DNA of 64,000 nucleotides from Antonospora locustae (Eukaryota; Microsporidia): NCBI GenBank assembly GCA_007674295.1, contig CM017448.1, positions 1 to 64,000 of the forward strand, read 5' to 3'. Shown piece by piece: positions 53,401 to 64,000 of this stretch (position 1 is its first letter; each line of letters starts with the position of its first letter). The notes under the pieces were generated by a model. It saw only the letters and a program-made list of their open reading frames with translations, ran no database searches and was not told where the DNA came from. The position numbers and the translations under genes were made by a program.

Positions 53401-56400
53401 TACTGGATACCATTTCTTGCATCACAATAAATAAACATCGCTACCTATGTATTCAGCTTGGTCCACAGAACAACCTATTTACGCCAATATTCTTCATTAA
53501 CTTATAAAAGATAATATATAATTAAAAACCGCAATGAACGTACAAAAATAGTCAAAATTTTTTCTAATATTATGAAAACAATTTACTTTATAAGAAATAC
53601 AATTTTTATATAAAAAAAGTTTATTAAAGAACTAAATTGCTATAACAATTTCTCTAAAAAATACAGAAAAGTAATAAGACATTAAAATATTTACATATGA
53701 TTTATGTAAAACTAAAAATATTAGAAAAATAAAGAAATACAAATTAACATGGGTAAATAAAGTTAAAGAGAAATAAAACCAAATATAACGAAATAAAGAG
53801 CAAAACCTAGTTAAAACAAAGTATAAATTTCTAAATTAATGATTTTTATAATATAATGGTTGTTTATTGATAAATAAACGTAGATCATGTACGCATAGTA
53901 AATTTCATATTGACAAACTCGTTATTCTGATAAGCAATTATTTGTAAAGAGTTTATAGTTAATTACTTAAAATATCAATACATTTAAATTTTTGATACTT
54001 TGAATATTATATGATTGTTAAAATATACTTATATCAATTTATATGTATTTAAGAATGAAGTACATATTTTAATATTAAATATAATCTAGGAATCTACCCA
54101 ATAATGTTAAATTAAAAAAATATCTATAATAATTTATATATATATATAAGACACTATTATATTTTTTTAATCAAACTTTTATTTAATGTTTAATGCTAAA
54201 ACTTAGTCCTAAATAAAAAAGTATATCAATCATTATGTGAGAAAGACTATGATAATCACTATATCTCTGAAATAATCTGTGGTTAATAAAATCAAATTTA
54301 GTATTTATGTGATTATACTACAATGACTTAAAAACAAGTATTTATATTTAATATAAAAATAGAGTGCGGCCACTACAAATACAAGATTGCTTTATTCAAA
54401 ATATATTAGTAACCTATTTTTTTAAAAGTATCTCCTATACATCATAAATATGAATACTATTCTTCTATTGATTGTTTAACATGTAATATAATACTAGTGT
54501 ATTTAGTTCATAAATTATTATATAGAACTAATAAGTTTACATATTACTCTTATATGTTCTCTTATAATTATTTGATAGAAATTATGAATAAAAAACAAGT
54601 AGGAAATATGTTATGTTAATTAAATAAAATAAATAATCATCAAATTACTAATACTTAAGTAATTAGGTATAATAGATTTTATTAAATTATAATAAAGACA
54701 AAACAATATAAAAAGTTTCATTAATTAAACTATAAAGTATACTCTACAACATTATATTATATAATGAATAAAATAATGATTTATACAATTATATAAATTC
54801 TATTATTTTGAAGAGTAATGATAAATTTTTATACATCCTAATATTTATAAAAGTGATATCATAAAACTTATAACGTCTTTAATTAAAAAATCTGTATTTG
54901 ATTTCTTTAATATAAACATCTAATTACAAGAATGCTTAATTTACAAAATTATTTAACAATATGTTATAATGAATAAGTAATACTATAAATATAAAATATG
55001 TTATAATGTGAGTATTTATAATAATGATATTTAAAAGTATATAATTCAAATATACGATAATTCTAAATATATTTTAGTAATAGTTAAAGTGAATATTGTA
55101 TTATATAAATACACATTTATTTAGACAAAACTTTAAACGTGAAACATATTGAAGCTTATAAGTTAGAATATATTTAATTACAAAAATTTGCAAACACTGA
55201 AACTACACGTAAAAATTTAATAGTAAAAAAACTAATATAAAAGATTATAAAATAACAACAAGTTATTTTGTATTCGAAAATCACTCAAAACATTTAATAA
55301 ATAATCAATTAAATCTACACTTTTAATTAATAAAGAAACAAAATTGTCTTTATTTATCTTTTTTATTTACTAAAATTTGCTATATTTTAATTTTTTAATC
55401 TAATAATTTTATTAACTGATTTATTGTGAAATATAATTTCTAGAACAGCTTCTACAAATTATTATGGATATATATTACATTTTACTTCTCGGAATTTTAA
55501 TTTCAAACATCAGCGATTTTGATATTAATAATGTTACCTGATTTAAAAACTATTTTGTTTAGCAAAATTTTCCGGTGATGCATTGTAAATTAAAAGTCTT
55601 GTTAATTGCAGTCCACTTTAAGTTTTGTACATTTGTTTACATAAATATAGTTTTCTATCTCATAGAACTACTACCCACTTTATAGTGAGAAAATATATGC
55701 ACATACTGCTGCTACTAGTGTAGTCTCTAGTAATTTATTTATGAATTTACTATCCCTCTAAGAATATATCGGCTTTTAATAAGAACTATTTTTTATTGAT
55801 GCTTATCCATTAATTTATTATAAATTTATTTTGTTTTTTATTTATTAAGAAAAATACTTTGAAAGAATAAAACAAACCTTGTATTGCATATACTGTGAGC
55901 TACAACATACTGTGATTAAATAGTGTCCTGATATTTGTAATTTTAAACAAACATTTTATTAGCATTCATGATATAGAAGATAATAATGATGTAATTCTTT
56001 TTGACAATTTAAACTTTTACTTAAATTAAAATTATATGAGCATGAAAAGTTAAAATTTAGGATTAATGTTCAAAAATGATTTACATAGCTTAATAGACTG
56101 TAAATCTAATTTAATAGTATGGCTTTATCATCAAAACATAATACAAAACACATTATCACCTAAAAAGTAAAATGTAGTATAATAAATAATTTTATTATTC
56201 CTAAGTGAATAATAATATAAAATTCATATTTTAAAAATAGTATTTTTATGTGGCAAATATTTTTATCTAGTCATTTCACGTCTTCTAGGAAATGAAGGTA
56301 TCCAGATGATCCGCACACACATTAATGTAAACAGCAACTTCTCTCGCATGAACATTATATAACAAGCAGACACTCCAATAAATGCTCATCATGTATGATC

Positions 56401-56429
56401 CTCCACAAAAGAAAGGGAAGAGCTCATGA

Positions 56430-56475
56430 TAAGCTGCAACCGGTTGTAACGCTTTAATAAAGTTCCCTAACATGG
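56430..56475. repeat. Desert repeat family B, copy 3
   Basis: Reads GCAACCGGTTGTAACGCTTT then AATAAAGTTCCCTAACATGG. The first part resembles AAGGTTTTAACC before copy 1. It lies at the edge of a higher-complexity island (56285-56475) that is open for 62 codons on the minus strand, possibly a coding relic. Confidence 0.35.
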
Positions 56476-58574
56476 AAATATTAGAAAGCTATACCCAAAA
56501 AATTTAATTATTTTGAAATATAAATAAACATGGTTTAGTTTTTGAACAATGTAATGTAAACATTTAAACAAAGGTCTATAACTATCTATTATTTTAAAAT
56601 ATATGCGTGTTTTTACTTATTAAAATTTATAAATTATTTAATTTATACATTAACTTTTAATTTATTATAAAGATAAGATTTATTAAAAGAGTGTTAGGAT
56701 TATCTTTTTCTTTTTGACAACATATTCAGATGATTCTCTAAAATATTATCTATAGTTTACAATTTTATTTTGTATTATAACTCTATTTTGTAAGTTTAAA
56801 TTGTTCCGTAAACTAAGTTATTGAACTTATAGATCTAATGTAAATTATTATAATGACTTTATGGATTTTGTATTGATTTTCATAAAGATAGATTATTACC
56901 TAAAGTAATATAAATAGATATTACAAATTTTTTTCTTCTATAAGATATAGAATATATGTTATGAGGAAGAATGAAATTTATATGAATCAATTTAAACTAA
57001 ACGATGAGAATGTAGATGTTATATATTTTATTTTTAATTTGATAAATACGATAAATTCATGGTTATTAAATCTATAAACAAAATATATTACTACATAATA
57101 TTATTGTACTAAATATCTTTAAAGTTATAAAATTAATCAAAGAATTTTTTTAGTAACTGCTTTATTAATATCTTATGTTGAGAAAGCTTAGTAAAACGTC
57201 CCTACTGATTGCGGGCTACTATTTGCCCTTTCACTTTGGTTCTCGTATAAACAAATATCTATTACTTATAATTAAAAGAAAAGTATAAATTAAATTTGAT
57301 AAAAAAGCAATATAACTGAATTACAATAAAAAAATAAGTGTTATAATCAATAATATATTATATAAAGAAAATATAGTGATTAAATTATTATACAGATGTT
57401 GAGTTAAAAAGTAGAAAAGAAAGTTACATGATTCAGAATTGTGAATGTCTAGATAGGATACACTCTTATGTCTTATTTAGTTAATATTATAGAATATATA
57501 AAAGATAATTTACTAAAAAAATAAAATTAAATTCTGTAATGAATACATAATCCACAACAAACTTCTAAGAATATAAGCTGTAAACTAAGAACAACATAAG
57601 TACAAAATATTAAAATTGGATATATATATAAGGGATTTAAGCGCAAAATCTTTAATATTATCATGTATATCTGGAAAACATTTTTGATCGCTGTTAGAAA
57701 ATAACATTTATTAAGTAAATTAATTATAAAAATCAACTCTTTAATAGTGCATAGTTGCTAATTTGTGTTTTAAAAATAATGTACAAATTTTCTAAAAAAC
57801 ACATAAAATCAAATAGTTAAAATATTTTACGAAATTTAATATACATAGATATTTGTTCAAGTATAACTTTTATAAACTTAGGTGCATATTGTTTTTTATT
57901 TGATAATAATTCAATTCAAAATAACAAAAAATTTATTAATAATACTTATAGTAATATTATATTTAGAGTTGATAATCTTTCTAAATAGATGATAAATCAT
58001 ATACAGTTTAGTTAATTTAATCAATCATTAAGAGAATGTTTTCATTAAATAAAACTTTTTCTATTATTCCAAAGACAAGATTTTTAGAAACTATATGCAT
58101 ATAATAATTGTGATATACACTATTCTTATTCATTTAGTATATTCAATACTATAAAGATGCTTGAGATATAACATGTCTTATTCAAAACTTATTATATGAA
58201 ACACAAATTTTTATGCATGAATCTGAATTTTTTATTAAGCATAGAACATTTCATTGTCACATGTAAGTTTTAAGTTTCTTTTACATAACATTTTTCTTAT
58301 TAAAATATTTATTAGAATAAAGATTGTTATGTACTTTTAGAGACATTATATGCATTTCATGCATTTGTTCGAAAATATTTTAAGTTTACATTAGTTGTTA
58401 AGAAAATAAAATTATGATTTTTTAACAAAAAGAAAATATATAGTAATGTTTTTTGATATTATTCTCCATTTATGAATGAATTTTCTTAATAGGGAATTCC
58501 GAATTAATTAAATTAAAAGAAAGGTATAAGATGCAAATCGTGAACTAAAATAAAACCGACACATGATGGACAGA

Positions 58575-58642
58575 AACTGGTTGGAATAATTGATAATCTT
58601 TCTCAAGACGGGAATGTCAATAAAGCTGTTACTAAAAAAAAT
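58575..58642. repeat. Desert repeat family B, copy 4
   Basis: AACTGGTTGGAATAATTG, then GTCAATAAAGCTGTTACTAA. The core AATAAAGCTGTTACTAAAAA matches copies 1 and 2 with one or two substitutions. Confidence 0.4.
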
Positions 58643-61600
58643 ATATTACAAAAACTTTCGAGACGTAAACATTTGGTAAGTGAAATTAATTATAAAACTA
58701 ATAAAAACATTACAGAATATTATTTTTATATAATTCATTTATTATTATATATAATACAAATTGTTTAGTATAAAATAAAAATAACATAATATCAACTAAA
58801 TTCTTTCGTCTTCATTTTACTCCTAATTAAATATATTTATTTTTTTATTAATAGAGTAGGGTTATTAAATGACATTTCGTTTATTTTGATTTTTTAACGA
58901 CTTTGACTTAGTTAATTTTTATTCTAATATTTTAGCAAAAATACGTTCATCTAATTTAGTGTATTAATATAGACACCTAATACTATTAAGTATAATAGAA
59001 TTTCTATTGTATAAATAAAATTCAACAACATTAATTTCTATTAAATTTATATATTCAAATTTTATGTTACTATCTTTTCATAAAATAAAGATTCTCAAAT
59101 TAGTTTTTTTACATTTTGCCACAAATTACTTATCGTATATAAACACATAAGGAATTTATTGATTAAATAACTTTAAACATTATATTTTCTTAATCTAATT
59201 TAAACTTTTATATTTATTAATTATATCTTTTTATTATTTATGTGTAATTTTTAGGTGATTTGTCATTATTTTTATAAAAAATTCTTAAAATTGCATTATC
59301 TTATAACATAAATTCATAAAATGTTAACTTATTCAAATTTTACTTAAGATTTTACCATAATCTAAATTCTGTAATATTAGATCAAAAAATAATTAACAAA
59401 CGTACATCAATTTCCTATATAATCTATATATTTAAACTATTTATTTATATTTTAAATATTGAATTCATTTGAATGTCATCAGTTTAAATATTTTGTTGTG
59501 TAAAAAACTCAAAAGAAAATTGCAATTACAAAAAAAATTGTATAATATCAATTACTTTAAAAGAACTTAAAGTATATAACATTGAATTATAGATCAAAAA
59601 TCATTCAAAAATATTAAACTACAATACATAACTATATTTTTTTATTTTTAATTTAAAAAAGTTACATAAGAGTTATAACATAAATATATTAAAATATACA
59701 CTTTTGTAGTATATAGGAATAGTGCTAAATTTTAACTTAGAATAAAGTATTAAATAAAAAACACATTATAGTTAAAGAAAATATATGAAAAAACTACCTT
59801 GTATAATAATATGGTTATACATAAAAGACGAAATCGACTTTTTAATAAGAAATAATTAGATCTAAATAATTTAAAATAAAAAAATGGGATCAAGTACTAA
59901 ATTTTATAAACAATGTATATTTTTTAAATAGACTATACAATTGTTTATATGTAATGTTTATAAAACATAATAATAAAATTATGCCCATAAACATAATGAT
60001 GTATTAAATACAAAAACAGTTATTTAAAGTTATGTGTGATATGAGAGAATGAAACATGTGGTTACATACCATAGTTGTTAAATAAAACCATTGTTTTATA
60101 GTTTCGTTCTATTCTTTTTAATATTACATCATATATCACCATAGTTATTATGAGTTTTTTAATTCACAAAGTTAAATCTTATATATATATTTATTCATTT
60201 ATTTATATTTCATTATATTTTCTTTTATGTTTCTTCTAATATTATTTCTTGAATTATAATAATTTATGTAAAATATTATTATGTAATATTATTATTTCTA
60301 GATGATAATACTGTTATACTTTTAAGTATACAAGTAGCTTTCTATCGATAATTTAATTATTAAAATTCTTTAATGTGAATCTAGCATCAGAAGTTTTTAT
60401 AAAGTTGCATCAACACTTATTTATATTTTAATTTTTATTATGTTTATTTTTTTAGTTTATAATTTTAAATGTAAATAATAAATTATAGAGTTATCGATTG
60501 TATATTTTTATCTATTTTTATCTATTCATCCAATATTAATTGTTTTATACAATTACTTTGATATGTGTGTCTTTCTTTCTGAAACCAAAGTGTAGATGGT
60601 GGGTCGCAAAATCTATTGCTTAAAAAATATATATCTTTAAATTTTTCATTTTCATTTATTAAACTTATATAATACATAATATCTTATTATTTTTCATGTT
60701 TATATGTTTTTATTTAATCTAAAAAATTATTTATTCTATATTATTCGTAAACAATTTTTTCATTATTTACAGAAAAATTTTATTTTTTCATGCAGTTTGA
60801 TATGTAAAATTCAAACAAGTAGTTTTTATTTCTGTATGTTTTTTATTTTATTTAATATATGTGACAAATTTTATGATCTAATTTAGACTTAATTTTTAAA
60901 TAACTAACACACGATTGATTTTATTTATATAACAAACTTATGTTTTAGTTTCTTTTTTCGTTTTAATATTTTTAATAAACTAACTATTACATATTACAAA
61001 GCACTTTTAAAATTAATTTGAATCATAATTTCACATACGTTGCGATACATTATGTGTTTTATGGTTTGAGATGCTTATCTTTTGAAATTTAAAAATATTG
61101 TTATTAAGTCATATACGATGTTTTTTGATATATGAGTTAAACAATATAGGTTTTTAGCAATATGATTTAATAAGTTCTTTATCTATGTATATTATTTTTT
61201 AAAATTGAATTTTATCACAATATTATTTTTGTATTACAAATAAAAATCTAACTGCATTAACATATAGTAGGTTTTTTAACTATAAAAAACTATATCTCAA
61301 ATGTTGCATTTTGTTATTAATAAATTACATTTCTAAAAATTAGAAGTAGTTTATATTCATACTTTTAGGTAACAACCTTATTCACATTCCATTTAGAAAA
61401 GCTTTCTAAAGCATACCAACTAAACTGATTATGATTAATCATGTGACTTTTGCATTTAATTAGGAGAAATAATTTTAAAGAACTACCTATTTTATTTTTG
61501 TATGTTAAAATGTTTATATATTTTATAATTTTATCACAAAAAACTTATGATTGTTATTATATTGGTTTTTAAAAATCAAAGTTTATGCAGTAAATTTGTA

Positions 61601-64000
61601 CTTGTATGATGCATCTCAAAATATGTTATTTTTTTAATTTAAAATTAATATTAGTTAGTAAAGTATTTGTTATTGTTATAAAATTTAGAATAACAGGAAA
61701 CATATACATAAAAATTACATACTTTATACTTTTTACCTTAACTAATGTTATTTATTTTCAATAAAAAAACTTCTTATATGTAAATCTCTAGTTGTTGCAA
61801 ATTAATTTTAATATCTTCTTTAGTTCAATGATTCCCTGTGTTACTACTATTCAATAAATGTTGTATTGAAAGTGATGCAATTTTTATTAGTTTTAATTTT
61901 TAGTTAAACATATATAATACATATTTTATTTTATTGAAAAAATATTATTGATAGATAATTAACTTTATATTATGTGTTTTAATTAGTATTTTTTAGAAAG
62001 AGGTTTTTAACAATTATGTTTAAAATAACATTATATTATTGTTTGTATTATGCCACTCTATCACACACTTCTTTTAATATTTATTATGAACATAACTTTA
62101 TGAACACAAACTAGTGTTATTTTAAATGGAAACATTAAATTAAATAAAAAGTTGATAATTAAATTCATTTGAAATCCAGAAAAGATAAAATTAGTTAAGT
62201 ATGTTTGCATATTTAGGTAATAGTATGAAATGAATCTATAGTGAATTCGCTCATAAAATTACTGTCTGCTTTAAACATAATATATAAATGTAATAAATTT
62301 TATTTTCGTTGTATATTATAATTAACTTATTAATAATTACGAAATTTAGCAAATATATAATCTCATGATTGCACTTTAGAGCATAGGCTAGATAGGGAAG
62401 AATGCTAACGCCATTAGGCTGCTGTAGGAAAAAGTTAAGCACAAAAGCGCGAGATTTATTGTGTATGGTTCTGGAAACTGTCTCTATATGCTTTTTACAT
62501 TAACCATAAGTCTAACAAGAATTCCATAATCATATTATTAATATATAAAATCAATGTATTAAATATTAATCATAACATTAGGATAGCATTTACATTTTAC
62601 AAACACAAAAACGTTTAGATTAAGTTATCAAATAATAACAAGTAATATTTTAATGAGATTTAGATTATTGAATAATGTATTAATAAAAAAGTGATATAGT
62701 CGTCATTTTAACTATTTTAACTATTTTATTTATCAAATAAGTTATACTTTCTAGTATTTCTATATAATTAATATCAAAAGTAATAGTTATAGTTTTTGAT
62801 TATAATAATAATTTAAGTACGTTGTATTGTTTGTGAAGATTATCGTTATTCCTTTAAAATATGTTTTACATAAATTTTTATAATTTATACATAAACTAGT
62901 ATAAGTTCTGTATTAAAGATTAAAAAACTAATTGATTAACAAAACTAGTAAACAAAAATATATTCTATTAATAATTTAATTAAATAAATAAAAATAAAAT
63001 TAATTTATTTACTTTAACTACTTTATATAACTTAACAATTTATAAATTGATTATACTTTACTATAATTTTGTTAAATAGATGTATAACTAGCTATATAAG
63101 CAAATAAAATTGTTAAATGAATATAAAATAAACTTATAATCATATTAAAATTTATATGATAAGTTTACATTATAAATTTTTATTTAATATAAATAATTAT
63201 ACAAAATGAAAATAAGTAGTTTTACATGATAAGTTTTACAAATATAAAGTTTATGAATACATCACATTATTAATAATTTTTCATATTAATTTAATTTATT
63301 TATTTAGTTGAAATTAAACAATTTTCTGTAATTTTAATTAAATTAAGTGGGTTGTTTGTTAATTTTACTGTTTGCATTTAGTTTTGTTATTACAGTATAA
63401 CTTTTTTTATTTCTTTTTATTGTTTGTTTTTAGCTAAAATTACTAAATTAATAAAAATATTTTCGTATGCATATACATAGGTCATAAAAAGAATTAAGAT
63501 TCTCTTTTTTATTATTTGTGATTTATGTAAATGTTTAGAAATGAAAAGCAAAAAAATATACGATAATACTTACTCAGTTATTTACATACACATATATAAC
63601 TTGATTACATTAATTTAGAAACCTATACATTATAACTTATAATGTAGAAGGGTCATAAAATTAATTATAAAATTTAAATTTACTTCTATAAATATTTAAA
63701 ATTTTAATCAATATTGGATTATAATATAAATACATATAACAATATTGATCTGAGTTGAACCATGTCTTGTAATGAAAACTATTTATAATTATATGCCTAA
63801 TTTTATTACCTAAAAATCATTATTTGTGAAAATCCATAATTTTAATTTAAATATTTTAATAATCATCATTTATTTGATAGTAAACTTCATATATTTTATT
63901 TAAAACGAAATCATTAATACCAAATTATTTATTATTTAAAAATCACAAAATAATACGCTTTAAATTTATCTTAGGTTAAAATATAAAAAGTTTAAGTTTT

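Larger units (their letters stand above)
43006..64000. other. 21-kb AT-rich gene desert (candidate centromere or AT isochore)
   Basis: Composition drops, within a few bases of the B-box stop codon, to roughly four A/T in five or more, and stays so to the window edge. No frame on either strand has a recognisable domain; the longest are about 60-80 codons and low complexity. There is no simple satellite array. Short islands of more ordinary composition occur near 44440-44720, 46840-46990, 48040-48230, 48650-48790, 50950-51060, 56285-56470, 57185-57245 and 62375-62480, and some sequences recur as degenerate dispersed repeats. I see no tRNA or rRNA gene. Possible meanings are a regional centromere, decayed mobile DNA or an AT isochore. 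Confidence 0.85.

Noticed and set aside
43006..64000. CRISPR array or satellite array in the AT desert
   Set aside because: No regularly spaced direct repeats are visible; recurring sequences are few, degenerate and irregularly placed.

Overview
The window looks like nuclear DNA of a microsporidian. The left two thirds are gene-dense: genes show no visible introns, spacers are often under 100 bases, some 3' ends overlap, and most start codons have a C-rich CCC/CCCC motif just upstream, a known microsporidian start-proximal signal. Gene content fits too: an ABCG half-transporter, a class II photolyase (a gene reported from Antonospora/Paranosema locustae), and shortened ribosome-biogenesis proteins. 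An Antonospora-like species is my inference, not something I could test. Several long frames begin at GTG or TTG; I moved those starts to the first well-placed ATG.

Region 1 (1-14.9 kb) looks subtelomeric. It opens with 83-bp and about 260-295-bp tandem repeats and pyrimidine-rich DNA. Then come a decayed copy and two intact copies of a secreted leucine-rich-repeat (LRR) family, all on the minus strand. Between the intact copies lies the most striking gene, a secreted protein of about 22 canonical LRRs followed by a C-terminal domain that resembles the NEL ubiquitin-ligase domain of bacterial LRR effectors, with a Cys-x-Asp-Arg motif.

Region 2 (14.9-24.4 kb) mixes sparse and unusual genes: an alpha/beta-hydrolase-fold protein with alanine at the nucleophile elbow, the photolyase, a Cys-rich LEA-like protein, tRNA-Gln, an L7Ae-type protein and two small secreted proteins.

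Region 3 (24.4-43.0 kb) is compact housekeeping: CorA-type Mg2+ transporter, Hrd3/Sel1 (ER-associated degradation), Enp2 and Utp13 (small-subunit processome), ABCG transporter, RhoGEF with CNH domain, tRNA adenosine deaminase Tad2, tRNA-Lys, an NAD(P)HX epimerase-phosphomannomutase fusion, Sec31 (COPII coat), an LSm protein and a B-box protein. GC content falls steadily along the right part of this region.

Region 4 (43.0-64.0 kb) is a 21-kb extremely AT-rich desert with no convincing gene. It holds a few degenerate dispersed repeats and short islands of higher complexity. It may be a regional centromere, an AT isochore or decayed mobile DNA. All composition statements are by eye.
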